Positions 8,539 to 17,696 of a stretch of 64,000 nt of DNA are shown here, piece after piece. A program made the translations under genes and the position numbers. Source of the DNA: Pseudomonas sp. Teo4 (GTDB lineage Bacteria > Pseudomonadota > Gammaproteobacteria > Pseudomonadales > Pseudomonadaceae). The DNA lies in the NCBI RefSeq assembly GCF_034387475.1, contig NZ_JAXCIL010000001.1:2418001-2482000 (forward strand), read 5' to 3'. Position 1 is the stretch's first letter. Each line of letters opens with the position of its first letter. The notes under the pieces are model-generated. The model had not been told where the DNA came from, ran no database searches, and saw nothing but the letters and a program-made list of their open reading frames with translations.

Positions 8539-9729
8539 TCATCCTCTGCTCGTGGCCGATGCGGGACACTGGCCACCCGATGTGGTCAGGACCGATCCGC
8601 CTTTCTTGTAGAATTCGCCCAGGTCGCTGGCCGCCAGCAGGGCAGCCCGCATTTCCCAAGTGGTCACCTCGAAGGGTTCGACACGGCTGGTCTGCTGCGG
8701 CGAAGCGGCGACTTCGGCCACCCGCTGCAACTCGTGGTCGCTGATGTCGGCCAGGCCAAGGTCGGCCAGGCACACCGGCAGGCCAACCGCCAGGCACAGG
8801 CGCAGCAATGCGTCCAGTTCCTGGGCCGGTGCGCCTTCGAGCACCAGCATCACTACGGTGCCGAAGGCCACATACTCACCATGGAACGCCGTGGCCCGTA
8901 CGCCCAGTTCGCTGAAGCCGCAATACACGGCATGGGCGCTGGCCACGCCATTGCTTTCGAAACCGATGCCGCTCATCAAGGCGTTGGCCTCGATCACCCG
9001 GTTCAAGGCTTTGGTCACCACGTTGCGTTCGCAGGCTCGCACGGCCTGTACTGCGTCCTCGCACAACACGCGGTGGCATAGCTCGGCGATGGCCATGGAC
9101 GTCAGGGTCGGCTTGCCGCCACCTGCGGTCGATTGCAGGCCGCCGCCCGCCAAGCCAAGGAAGTTGTCGTGCTGGCCTTGCACACAAGTGCGTGCTTCGT
9201 AGTAGGTGGCCAGGGCATCGCCGATGCCGGCCACCAGCAGGCGTACCGGCGCCTGGGCAATGACATGGGTGTCGACCACCACCACATCGGGGCTGCGTTC
9301 ATGGAACAGAACATCATCGAAGCCACCCTCGGCGTGGTAGAGCACCGACAACGCGCTGGTCGGCGCGTCGTTGGAAACAACCGTGGGCACGATGCACAAC
9401 GGCAGCCGGGCGCGGGCGGCCACCGCCTTGGCGGCGTCGAGCACTTTGCCGCCGCCGACGCCGATCACCCCGTCGCACGCCAACGTCTGCTGCAACTGAT
9501 GCAGACGCTGGACTTCGGCACGGGTGACCTCACCGTCGAAGACGGCGTAATGCAGGCTCAGGTCGGGGCTGTCGAAACTCAGGGCCAGGGTCTGACGCAG
9601 GCTTTCCAGGCGGCCCTGCGTGGTGATCACCAGAAAGCGTTGGCCGAACCAGGCGATATGCCGGTACAGGCGCTGCAGCTCCTGGTAACCCTGAATGTAA
9701 CGGCCGGGGGCGGCGAAGATCTGGGTCAT
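8539..9729 (-). CDS. Glycerol-dehydrogenase-like (GldA family) iron/zinc alcohol dehydrogenase
   Basis: A 396-residue member of the glycerol dehydrogenase branch, with GVGGGKVLDAAKAVA and PTVVSNDAPTSALSV. Metal ligands appear in GIGDALATYYEAR (Asp), ASAHAVYCGF (His) and AFHGEYVAFG (His). GldA enzymes oxidise glycerol and vicinal diols such as 1,2-propanediol and 2,3-butanediol with NAD. The start at 9729 has GGAGGCGAGG immediately upstream; the open frame extends 11 more codons without a site. It is the first gene of the minus-strand block, with an operator-like palindrome 140 bases upstream. Confidence 0.87.
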   Translation of the reverse strand: MTQIFAAPGRYIQGYQELQRLYRHIAWFGQRFLVITTQGRLESLRQTLALSFDSPDLSLHYAVFDGEVTRAEVQRLHQLQQTLACDGVIGVGGGKVLDAAKAVAARARLPLCIVPTVVSNDAPTSALSVLYHAEGGFDDVLFHERSPDVVVVDTHVIAQAPVRLLVAGIGDALATYYEARTCVQGQHDNFLGLAGGGLQSTAGGGKPTLTSMAIAELCHRVLCEDAVQAVRACERNVVTKALNRVIEANALMSGIGFESNGVASAHAVYCGFSELGVRATAFHGEYVAFGTVVMLVLEGAPAQELDALLRLCLAVGLPVCLADLGLADISDHELQRVAEVAASPQQTSRVEPFEVTTWEMRAALLAASDLGEFYKKGGSVLTTSGGQCPASATSRG

Positions 9730-9868
9730 CCTCGCCTCCGGCAATGGCATGGCAATACGCATAGCACTGCTTGCATGGGAATCATCCTCGCCCTGTGTTC
9801 AGGGCTTTTTTTGTTGTTGCTTTCAGGACGGCTCAGCGGGTCGAACAGCTCGGTTCCGCTGCGGAAGC

Positions 9869-9880
9869 ATGATATATCAT
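9869..9880. promoter_or_regulatory. 12-bp palindrome ATGATATATCAT, candidate operator
   Basis: A perfect palindrome in an AT-rich promoter-like stretch upstream of the GldA-like gene. It matches ATGATGCATCAT at 5882 except for the two central bases. A weaker copy (ATATATGATGTATA) lies near 9950. Shared sites suggest one regulator for both parts of the block. Confidence 0.5.
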
Positions 9881-10005
9881 ATTTATTTTTTCTTTGCTAA
9901 GCATCCGTTAACAGGCAATTAGCCTTATTAAACAAGGATTCATGCAAAATATATGATGTATAAAGCTGTCAGTTTTGCGACCCAGGCAACAATCGACATA
10001 GCCGC

Positions 10006-11382
10006 TCACCCACCCAGTGCACTCACCAGCACAGCCTGGTTCTGCCACTGCGCGGTCCTCACTCGCGCCAGCGCATCCTGCGCATCGAGGTGGCTGCGCT
10101 GGGCCTCCAGCACGTCGAGGAACGGCGCCTCGCCGGCTTGCCATGAACGGCGGATCTGCTGCAGCGCCAAATCGGCCTGCTGCGCGGCCCGTACGAGCAA
10201 CACCTGACGCTCGCCATTGCGCCGGGCCGCAGCCAATGACGACTCCACCTCCGCCACGGCCTCCAGCACCGTCCGCCGATACGCCAGCAACGCTTCCTGG
10301 GCCTGGGCGTCACGCAGGGCCACCTGGGCCTTGCGCCGCCCACCATCGAACAGAGGCGCACTGGCATTCACGCCCGCCAGCCAGAAGGTCGAGCTGGCAA
10401 GGTTCGCCGCACTCATGCCGTCGATCAGCGAACCCAGTGCCGCCGACAGGCTCAGGCGTGGCATCAGCTCGGCCTTGGCCACGCCCAGGCGCGCATAGGC
10501 GGCAATCACCCGCGCCTCTACCGCCCGGACGTCCGGGCGACGGCGCAGCAGGTCTGCCGGGGTGCCGGCATCCTGCAGCGCCACCTCGGCCACTGCCGCC
10601 GGGCTTTCGCGCAACAGGCCGTACAGCGTCTCGCCGGGCATCGCCAGCACCACCGACAGCCGGTGCACGGCACGCTGCCATTGCAACTGCAACTCCGGTA
10701 CCCGCGCCGAGGTGCTGTCGGCCTGGGTACGCGCACGCAGCAGGTCCGCTTCAGGGCTGCTGCCAGCGGCATACAACTGCTCGGTCAATTGCACGGTCTC
10801 GGTCTGGCTGGCGGCGCTCTCACGCACCAGCGCCAGGCGTTGCTCAAGGCCACGCGCCTGGGCATAGGCCTGTACCACCTCGCCCACCAGTGCCACGCGC
10901 ACGGCGCGGGCCTGTTCTTCGCTGGCCAGCAGCGCCGCATCGCCTGCACGCACCCCTTCGCGTATACGGCCGAACAAATCGACCTCCCAGCTAGCGCCCA
11001 GGCCAAGCGAGACCGGCTCGTCGATCACCGCCTCGGTAAAGCCGGTCTGGTACGCCGACGTGCGCTGGCGAGCCGCGCCGGCTTGAAGGTCGAGCGTGGG
11101 GCTGCCGGCGGCACCGGCAACATCGCGCAGGGCGCGGGCGGCGTCGATTCGCGTCAGCGCGATGCGCAGGTCGAGGTTCTCGGCCAGGGCACGCTGGACC
11201 AGGCGGTCCAGCACAGGGTCCTGATAGCCACGCCACCACTGCTCCGTGACCGCATGGGTACCACCCGGCAGTGCGTTGACGAACTGCGCGGGCGGCTCGT
11301 CGCTGGGCGGTGGCAGGGTGGGCGCGGCACACGCGGCGAGCAGCGCGGCGCTGAACGCCAACACAGGTAGACGAAGGTTCAT
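10006..11382 (-). CDS. RND efflux outer-membrane channel lipoprotein (OprN/OprM family)
   Basis: A 458-residue NodT-family outer-membrane factor. The start at 11382 gives a lipoprotein signal ending LLAAC, so Cys is lipidated. The interior has the internal repeats expected of TolC-like channels, with EVDLFGRIREGVRAGDAAL in the first half and DVRAVEARVIAAYARLGVAKAELMP in the second. Its ATG overlaps the stop of the RND pump gene (ATGA), so all three structural genes are coupled. It completes the tripartite pump across the outer membrane. Confidence 0.93.
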   Translation of the reverse strand: MNLRLPVLAFSAALLAACAAPTLPPPSDEPPAQFVNALPGGTHAVTEQWWRGYQDPVLDRLVQRALAENLDLRIALTRIDAARALRDVAGAAGSPTLDLQAGAARQRTSAYQTGFTEAVIDEPVSLGLGASWEVDLFGRIREGVRAGDAALLASEEQARAVRVALVGEVVQAYAQARGLEQRLALVRESAASQTETVQLTEQLYAAGSSPEADLLRARTQADSTSARVPELQLQWQRAVHRLSVVLAMPGETLYGLLRESPAAVAEVALQDAGTPADLLRRRPDVRAVEARVIAAYARLGVAKAELMPRLSLSAALGSLIDGMSAANLASSTFWLAGVNASAPLFDGGRRKAQVALRDAQAQEALLAYRRTVLEAVAEVESSLAAARRNGERQVLLVRAAQQADLALQQIRRSWQAGEAPFLDVLEAQRSHLDAQDALARVRTAQWQNQAVLVSALGG

Positions 11383-14300
11383 TGCAGTTGCTCCTGTACC
11401 GCAGAGGCCTGCCGAGCACCGGCCAACCGGCGCATCAGCACATAGAAAACCGGCGTGAACATCAGGCCGAACAGGGTCACGCCGATCATTCCGAAGAACA
11501 CCCCCGAACCCACTGCCAGGCGCATCTCCGAACCCGCCCCTTCCGACAGCACCAGCGGCAGTACACCGAGGATGAAGGCCAGCGAGGTCATCAGGATCGG
11601 CCGCAGGCGCAGACGACAAGCCTCCACCACCGCCTCGACGATGCCCTGCCCTTCTTTCTCCAGCTGGCGAGCCACCTCGACGATCAAAATGGCGTTCTTC
11701 GCCGCCAGGCCCACCAGCACGATGAAGCCGATCTGCGTCAGGATGTTGATGTCCTGCCCCATCAGCCGCACACCGCCGACTGCGGCCAGCAGACACATCG
11801 GCACAATCAGCAGGATTGCCAGCGGAAGGCTCCAGCTGCCGTACTGCGCCGCCAGCACCAGGTAGACGAACACCACGCACAACGGGAAGACCAGCAGGCC
11901 CACATTCCCGGCAGTGGTCTGCTGGTAGCTCAGGTCGGTCCACTGGTACCCGATACCCGCTGGCAGGTGCTCCTGCGCCAGGCGCTCCATGGTCTCGATG
12001 GCATAGGTCGAGCCCAGCCCCGGCAAGGTGTCGCCGTTGATTTCAGCGGTCGGGTACAGGTTGTAGCGCGGGAAGCGCTCGACCCCGAGGCTTTCACGCA
12101 ACTGGGTGACGCTGGCCAGCGGCACCATCTGCCCGTCAGCGTTGCGCACCTTGACCCTGGCCAGGTCCTGCGGCGTGACGCGATAGGGCAAGTCGGCCTG
12201 GGCCGTCACCCGGTAAGTACGCCCGACCAGGTTGAAGTCGTTGATGTAAGTGGAGCCGAAGTAGGTTTCGATGGCCTGGTTGATCTGGCTGTTGGACACC
12301 CCAAGCATTTCGGCGCGCTCGCGGTCCAGCTCGACGAATACCTGTGGCGTGTCGGCGGAAAACGGCGAGTAGACCCCGGTCATGCCAGGCGTGGCATTGG
12401 CGGCGGCGATCAGTTCGGCGGTCGCCTTGGCCAGTACTTCGCTGCCCAGCCCGGCGCGGTCTTGCAGGCGCATGGAAAAACCACCCGTGCTGCCCAGGCC
12501 CTGAACCGGTGGTGGCATGGCAACAATTACCGAGGCACCGCTGACCACCTTCAACCGCTCACGCAGGTCGGCGGCGATGCGCTCGGCGGTCAGCCCCTGC
12601 AACTTGCGCTTGGACCATGGCTCGAACACCGGGGCCAAGCCCGCCGAGTTCGATGAGTTGCTGCCGGTGACCATGGAGAAGCCCGAGAACGTCGGTACCC
12701 GATCCACCCCCGGCACTTGCAGGGCAATGGCCTCGATCTGCTGGGAGATGGCATTGGTGCGCTCAAGCGAAGCACCGTCAGGCAGCTGCACGATCACCAC
12801 CAGGTAACCGCGGTCCTGGGCGGGAATGAAACCCTTGGGCGTGGACACCAGCAAGTAAGCAGTGGCAGCGATCAGCACGGCGTACACCGCCAGCATCAGC
12901 GGGGTTCTGGCCACCAGCACGCGAACGCTGCGGGCATAGCCCGCCGACAGCTGGGCGAAGCCGCGGTTGAACCCATCGGCGGCACGCCGGGGCAGTGCCA
13001 TCAGTCCGTGAGGCTGGGGGGCGTGGCCGCCATGACGACGCAGGATCATCGCCGCCAGGGCCGGCGACAGGGTCAGGGAGTTGAACAGCGAGATCGCCGT
13101 GGCCACTGCGATGGTCACACCGAACTGGCGGAAGAACGCCCCGGAAATGCCCGGAATGAACGCGGTGGGAATGAACACCGCGCAAAGCACCAAGGTGATT
13201 GCCACCAGCGCACCGCCGATTTCCTGCATGGTGACGATGGTCGCCTGCAGCGGGGTCTTGCCTTCGGCCAGATGGCGCTCGACGTTCTCCACCACCACGA
13301 TGGCGTTGTCGACCACGATGCCGACCGCCAGCACCAGGCCGAACAGGGTCAGGTTGTTGATCGAGTAGCCCAGCAGCGCCATCACCGCGAAGGTGCCCAC
13401 CAGCGATACCGGAATGGCCAGGATCGGAATGATCGACGGCCGCCAGCCTTGTAGAAACACCAGCACCACCAGCACCACCAACACCACCGCTTCATAGATG
13501 GTCTTGCCCAGCTCGCCGATGCTGTCGGCGATGAATGCAGTGGGGTTGTAACCGATGCTGTATTCGATGCCCTCAGGAAACTCCTTGCTCAGCGCCTGCA
13601 GGGTCTTTTCCACCGTCTGCATGGTCGCCAGGGCGTTGGCGCCGGGACGCTGCAGCACCTGCAAGCCGATGGCCGGGTGCCGCAGGTAGTAGGTGTTGTT
13701 GACATAGGCCAGGCCGGCAATCTCCGTGCGCGCCACATCCTTCAGGCGAACCAGACGACCACCCTCGCCCGACTTGAGCACGATGTTGTCGAAATCTGCC
13801 GGTTCCTTCAGGCGGCCTTCGAAGATCAGGTTCGGCTGGAACGCCTGCGACGCCACCGGTGGCTGGGCGATGACACCGCCGGCAACCTGGGTGTTCTGCG
13901 AGCGCACGGCGGCAATGATGTCGGCGGGTGTCAGGTTGAAGGCGGCCACACGCTCAGGGTCGAGCCATATGCGCATGGAGTATTCACGGGCGCCCAGCGG
14001 GTTGATGTCACCCACGCCATCGATGCGCTTGAGCGTATCGGCAACGGTGCGGATGGCGAAGTTCGACACATAGAGTTGGTCGTAGGTGCCCTTGGGCGAG
14101 GAGATGAAGATGGTCGACAGCTGGGTGGGCGACGACTTGCGCACAGATACACCGCTGCGCTGCACAGGTTCCGGCAGGCGTGGCGTGGCCAGGGCGACCC
14201 GGTTCTGCACCAGCACCTGGGCCTTGTCGACGTCGGTACCGCTCTTGAAGGTCACGGTCAGGTTCAGACTGCCATCGGAGGTGGCCTGGCTGTACATGTA

Positions 14301-14534
14301 GAGCATGTCCTCAACGCCGTTGACCTCCTGCTCAAGCGGAATCGCCAGGGTCTCGGCCACGGTCTGCGCCGACGCCCCCGGATAGGTCGCCTGCACCACC
14401 ACCGTTGGCGGCGCGATATCTGGGTACTCGGATGTCGGCAGCACCAGGTAGGCCAGGCCACCGACGATCAGCATCACCACCGAAAGCACTATCGCCAGCA
14501 CCGGTTGTTCGATCGAAACTCGGCCAAGGTTCAT
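11379..14534 (-). CDS. RND multidrug efflux pump, HAE1 family (MexF-like)
   Basis: A 1051-residue inner-membrane proton/drug antiporter of full family length. It begins with the expected first transmembrane helix (IEQPVLAIVLSVVMLIVGGL). The TM4 motif GIVVDNAIVVVENVER carries the paired Asp residues for proton relay. The large periplasmic loops include the SSPKGTYDQLYVSNFA and TGSNSSNSAGLAPVFEPW regions. It works with the adaptor (upstream) and channel (downstream), overlapping each by 4 bases. By pattern it is closest to MexF-type pumps. Drug range cannot be inferred; its setting among dehydrogenases suggests solvent, alcohol or metabolite export. Confidence 0.95.
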   Translation of the reverse strand: MNLGRVSIEQPVLAIVLSVVMLIVGGLAYLVLPTSEYPDIAPPTVVVQATYPGASAQTVAETLAIPLEQEVNGVEDMLYMYSQATSDGSLNLTVTFKSGTDVDKAQVLVQNRVALATPRLPEPVQRSGVSVRKSSPTQLSTIFISSPKGTYDQLYVSNFAIRTVADTLKRIDGVGDINPLGAREYSMRIWLDPERVAAFNLTPADIIAAVRSQNTQVAGGVIAQPPVASQAFQPNLIFEGRLKEPADFDNIVLKSGEGGRLVRLKDVARTEIAGLAYVNNTYYLRHPAIGLQVLQRPGANALATMQTVEKTLQALSKEFPEGIEYSIGYNPTAFIADSIGELGKTIYEAVVLVVLVVLVFLQGWRPSIIPILAIPVSLVGTFAVMALLGYSINNLTLFGLVLAVGIVVDNAIVVVENVERHLAEGKTPLQATIVTMQEIGGALVAITLVLCAVFIPTAFIPGISGAFFRQFGVTIAVATAISLFNSLTLSPALAAMILRRHGGHAPQPHGLMALPRRAADGFNRGFAQLSAGYARSVRVLVARTPLMLAVYAVLIAATAYLLVSTPKGFIPAQDRGYLVVIVQLPDGASLERTNAISQQIEAIALQVPGVDRVPTFSGFSMVTGSNSSNSAGLAPVFEPWSKRKLQGLTAERIAADLRERLKVVSGASVIVAMPPPVQGLGSTGGFSMRLQDRAGLGSEVLAKATAELIAAANATPGMTGVYSPFSADTPQVFVELDRERAEMLGVSNSQINQAIETYFGSTYINDFNLVGRTYRVTAQADLPYRVTPQDLARVKVRNADGQMVPLASVTQLRESLGVERFPRYNLYPTAEINGDTLPGLGSTYAIETMERLAQEHLPAGIGYQWTDLSYQQTTAGNVGLLVFPLCVVFVYLVLAAQYGSWSLPLAILLIVPMCLLAAVGGVRLMGQDINILTQIGFIVLVGLAAKNAILIVEVARQLEKEGQGIVEAVVEACRLRLRPILMTSLAFILGVLPLVLSEGAGSEMRLAVGSGVFFGMIGVTLFGLMFTPVFYVLMRRLAGARQASAVQEQLQ

Positions 14535-15697
14535 AGCGCCGCCTCCCCTGCCTGCCGGGTGTCGGCCACCCGGGTCAGCTCATGCGACTCAGCAAGGGCG
14601 GTGTCACCGGGACGCACCCGCTGCAGGCCATCGACGATCACCCGATCCTCAGGCTGCAGGCCGCTGACGATTTCGCGCAGGCCGTCATGCAGCTTGCCCA
14701 GCTGTACCGGGCGCAGCTCCACACGGTTCTGCACATTGAGCACATGCAGCACCTTGCGCGTGGCATCCATGCCTACCGCGGTGTCCGGCACCAACAGCGC
14801 TTGGTAGGCGGGGCGCGCAGAGAACTGCACACGGCCGAACTGGCCAGGGCTCAGGGCGAAGTCCGGGTTGGCCACTCTGGCACGCTGACGCAAGGTGCCG
14901 GTGGAGGGATCGAGGCGGTTGTCGATGAAGTCCATGCGCCCGGCCAGCGAGGGTTGCGCCTGGCCAGGCAAAGCGATACGCACCTGGCTGCCGACAAGGC
15001 CGGCACTTGCCTGCTGGCGGTACTTCAAGTAGCTCTGCTCGTCGATGTCGAAGTAGATATCGATGGGGTCGAGCGAAACAATCGTGGTCAGCAGCGTGGC
15101 ATTGCTGCTACCACCATTGACCAGGTTGCCTTCACTGATCAGCTTGCGGCTGATGCGCCCGCTCATGGGCGCGGTGATACGGGTGAACTCCAGGTCCAGC
15201 CGCGCGTTGGCCAGCACGCCCTCGGCGCTGAGCACCTGTGCCCGCGCCGCCTCCCGCGCCTGTTGACGCTGGTCGTAGAGGCTCTGGGCGATGGCCTTGG
15301 TGGCAATCAACGTCTTGGCCCGCGCGTACTCCTGTTCAGCCAGCGCCAGTTGCGAGCGGGCCTGGGCCAATTGGCCCTGGGCCTGGGTGACGGCAGCCTG
15401 GAAGCTGCGCGAGTCAATGACGAACAGCAGGTCGCCTTTTCTGACTATGGCGCCGTCCTGGAACGCAACCTTTTCGAGGTAGCCGCTGACACGCGAGCGC
15501 ACTTGCACGGTGTCGGTGGCGTCGAAACGGCCGGTGAACGTGTCCCAGTCACTGACGGTCGATTTCAGCGGTGTGCTGACCGTCACATGGGGCGCGTCAG
15601 GCACCGCGCTCGCTGGTGCCTGGGGGCCGCAGCCGACCAGAATGGCAGCCAGCGTCAAGGCGAATGCCGAGGCGATGACGGATCGTGAGTGTTTCAC
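14531..15697 (-). CDS. RND efflux periplasmic adaptor lipoprotein (MexE-like)
   Basis: A 388-residue membrane-fusion protein. It has a lipoprotein signal (LAAILVGC), a barrel-sandwich hybrid domain (VRSRVSGYLEKVAFQDGAIVRKGD), a coiled-coil hairpin at about residues 105-165 (LAQARSQLALAEQEYARAKT) and a beta-barrel with ITAPMSGRISRKLISEGNLV. It bridges pump and channel. Its ATG overlaps the stop of the small upstream gene by 4 bases and its stop overlaps the pump start, giving a four-gene coupled operon. Confidence 0.94.
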   Translation of the reverse strand: MKHSRSVIASAFALTLAAILVGCGPQAPASAVPDAPHVTVSTPLKSTVSDWDTFTGRFDATDTVQVRSRVSGYLEKVAFQDGAIVRKGDLLFVIDSRSFQAAVTQAQGQLAQARSQLALAEQEYARAKTLIATKAIAQSLYDQRQQAREAARAQVLSAEGVLANARLDLEFTRITAPMSGRISRKLISEGNLVNGGSSNATLLTTIVSLDPIDIYFDIDEQSYLKYRQQASAGLVGSQVRIALPGQAQPSLAGRMDFIDNRLDPSTGTLRQRARVANPDFALSPGQFGRVQFSARPAYQALLVPDTAVGMDATRKVLHVLNVQNRVELRPVQLGKLHDGLREIVSGLQPEDRVIVDGLQRVRPGDTALAESHELTRVADTRQAGEAAL

Positions 15698-15840
15698 TTG
15701 GAGTCCCCCGTCGGTGCCACACCTTGCGACTGCGCATGAGTACGGTTGACGAAGGCCGACGACTCTTCAGCCTGCACGCTCAGGGTAGCCAGGGTGGTCA
15801 GGGCAACGAACATCAGAAGGAAACGTTTGAAAGTGGTCAT
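15694..15840 (-). CDS. Small exported peptide of 48 residues, first gene of the efflux operon
   Basis: Reads MTTFKRFLLMFVALTTLATL, then a VQA cleavage site, leaving a mature peptide of about 26 residues (EESSAFVNRTHAQSQGV...). Its stop overlaps the adaptor start (ATGA), so it is translated with the pump. I do not recognise a family. It could be a periplasmic regulator or pump accessory, or a leader peptide. The frame continues upstream to 15939 but lacks a signal there, so the ATG at 15840 is preferred. Confidence 0.55.
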   Translation of the reverse strand: MTTFKRFLLMFVALTTLATLSVQAEESSAFVNRTHAQSQGVAPTGDSK

Positions 15841-16156
15841 GGGACACGCCTCGGGTGTTGGACAGTGAGGCGGATTCTTGGCAAGCGCGCAGGGCGGAAA
15901 AATAGCCAGGGCAGCAAATGTTTTTTGTACGCCGGTCACGAATGCGAACGGGTCAACGGCAGTACCCGCAGGGCGGTCGATACAGCCTGCTCAGCCCTCT
16001 TTGCGCCAGGGTCAAAACTGCTTTTCCGCACGCATTGATAGCGCCGGGTGCCGGCCCTGCGGGCAAACGCAATAAGTGGCACACTGGCCGCCTGCCCGGT
16101 CATGCCCCTGGAGGCTTGACCACCATTGCCTGTATTCGCGCTCGATGGCCCCGCCG
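15841..16156. other. Divergent intergenic region between the efflux operon and the sigma-54 activator
   Basis: About 315 bases that should hold both promoters. I see no convincing sigma-54 site. TGGCAC at 16077 lacks the matching TTGC element. No REP or inverted repeat stands out. Confidence 0.4.
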
Positions 16157-17527
16157 ATGAATGTCAACGACAACAACTTCGAAGAACTGCTGAACGCTCT
16201 GCACGACGGTGTCTACATCACCGATGGCGAGGGCGTGACCTTGCTGGTCAACCGCGCCTATGAACGGCTCACCGGCCTTGAGAGCGCGCAACTGGTAGGC
16301 CGGCGCATGGATGACCTGGTCCGCGACGGGGTGATCTCACAGTCCGCCTCTTTGCGTGTGTTGCAGCAAGGCATGCCGATCTCGGTCATGCAGAGCCTGG
16401 GCAACGGCAAGAAACTGCTGGTGAGTGCGACGCCGATTTTCGCCAACAAACGGGTGAGCTACGTGGTCAGCGCCGTGCGCGACATGACCGAACTGCTGCG
16501 CATGAAGCACGAGCGTGACGAGCTGCAGCACTTGCGGCAATTGCGCAGCAGCACCGCACGTTTGCATGCCGGGCAGAACGATGCGCTGTTGCAGTCACCA
16601 TTGGTGGCAGACCAGGCCGCCTCCGGGCGTGTCTTCGCCCAGGCCCGCCAAGTGGCGGACAGCCCGGTCAAGGTGCTGCTGCAAGGCGAGACCGGCGTCG
16701 GCAAATCGCTGGTCGCCCAGTACATTCACAACGCCAGCCCCCGCGCCAAAGAGCCCTTCATTGCACTCAACTGCGGCGCCATGCCGGAGAACCTCATCGA
16801 GGCCGAGCTGTTCGGCTATGCGCCCGGCGCCTTTACCGGCGCGGCGGCCAAGGGCAAGCGCGGGCTGCTGGAGCTGGCCAACCATGGCACCTTGTTCCTC
16901 GACGAAATCGGCGACCTGCCGCTGCCGCTGCAGGTAAAGCTGCTCAAGGTCATCGAGGAAAACCGCTTCATTGCCGTGGGCGGGCTGGAGCTCAAGGAAG
17001 TCGATGTGCGCATCATCAGCGCCACCCATCACGACCTGCGCCAGCGCGTCGCCGACGGGCTGTTCCGCGCCGACCTGTACTACCGACTCAACGTGGTGCC
17101 CATTCATATCCCCGCCCTTCGCGAGCGCAGCGAAGAAATCGCCCCGCTGCTGCAGCACTACCTCGCCCGCTTCAATCAGCAGTACCGGCGCCAGGTGCAA
17201 CTGAGCCTGGAAGCCCTCGACCTGATGGTCGACTACAGCTGGCCAGGCAACATCCGCGAGTTGATGAACGTGATCGAGCGCCTGGTGGTGACCTGCCCCG
17301 GGGACACCATTGAAACCCTGCAACTGCCTGCGGAAATTCTCGACTTGCCCACCAGCAGCACCGACGACAGCCGCCTGACGCTGCGCCAGGTCATCGAGAA
17401 TGCCGAGCGCAAGGCGATACGCCGCGCCATGCAGGTCCACCGCACCACTCGCCTGGCCGCCAAGGCACTCGGGGTCAGCCAGGCAACGATTGTGCAGAAG
17501 ATGAAACGCTGGGAGCGGTCTGATTAG
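16157..17527 (+). CDS. Sigma-54-dependent transcriptional activator (PAS, AAA+, Fis-type HTH)
   Basis: About 456 residues. An N-terminal PAS-like sensor (NALHDGVYITDGEGVTLLVN) leads to an AAA+ domain with Walker A GETGVGKS, the sigma-54 contact loop GAFTGA and Walker B TLFLDEIGDLP. The C-terminal helix-turn-helix is RLAAKALGVSQATIVQKMKR. It has no response-regulator domain, so the PAS probably binds a small ligand. The start is uncertain: ATGs at 16145 and 16157 fit the PAS boundary and neither has a strong ribosome-binding site. A sigma-54 promoter lies about 110 bases downstream, before the next alcohol dehydrogenase, its likely target. Confidence 0.88.
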   Translation: MNVNDNNFEELLNALHDGVYITDGEGVTLLVNRAYERLTGLESAQLVGRRMDDLVRDGVISQSASLRVLQQGMPISVMQSLGNGKKLLVSATPIFANKRVSYVVSAVRDMTELLRMKHERDELQHLRQLRSSTARLHAGQNDALLQSPLVADQAASGRVFAQARQVADSPVKVLLQGETGVGKSLVAQYIHNASPRAKEPFIALNCGAMPENLIEAELFGYAPGAFTGAAAKGKRGLLELANHGTLFLDEIGDLPLPLQVKLLKVIEENRFIAVGGLELKEVDVRIISATHHDLRQRVADGLFRADLYYRLNVVPIHIPALRERSEEIAPLLQHYLARFNQQYRRQVQLSLEALDLMVDYSWPGNIRELMNVIERLVVTCPGDTIETLQLPAEILDLPTSSTDDSRLTLRQVIENAERKAIRRAMQVHRTTRLAAKALGVSQATIVQKMKRWERSD

Positions 17528-17569
17528 ATTTCTGATCGGTTACGGCATTTCTGATTGAAATACTGATCG
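17528..17569 (+). promoter_or_regulatory. Repeated ATTTCTGATYG elements, candidate upstream activating sequence
   Basis: ATTTCTGATCG (17528-17538) and ATTTCTGATTG (17547-17557) are direct repeats 19 bp apart, followed by a related ATACTGATCG (17560-17569). They lie 65-106 bases upstream of the sigma-54 promoter, the usual place for enhancer-binding sites. Confidence 0.45.
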
Positions 17570-17633
17570 CCACTTAAGCAGAAAATCCGCAAAATCTTAG
17601 TCAAACCCCTCTATCATGGGCCTTTCACGAATC

Positions 17634-17648
17634 TGGCACGCCTTTTGT
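17634..17648 (+). promoter_or_regulatory. Sigma-54 (-24/-12) promoter
   Basis: TGGCAC, five bases, then TTGT: a close match to TGGCAC-N5-TTGC with the invariant GG and G in place. It lies 49 bases before the ATG of the iron alcohol dehydrogenase and next to a sigma-54 activator gene. Confidence 0.75.
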
Positions 17649-17696
17649 TGATACCTGGGCATCCCCAGCTCACAACAACCATAAAAGGATGAGCCG

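Noticed and set aside
16073..16090. Sigma-54 promoter TGGCACACTGGCCGC before the activator gene
   Set aside because: The -12 element is CCGC instead of TTGC, so the match fails.
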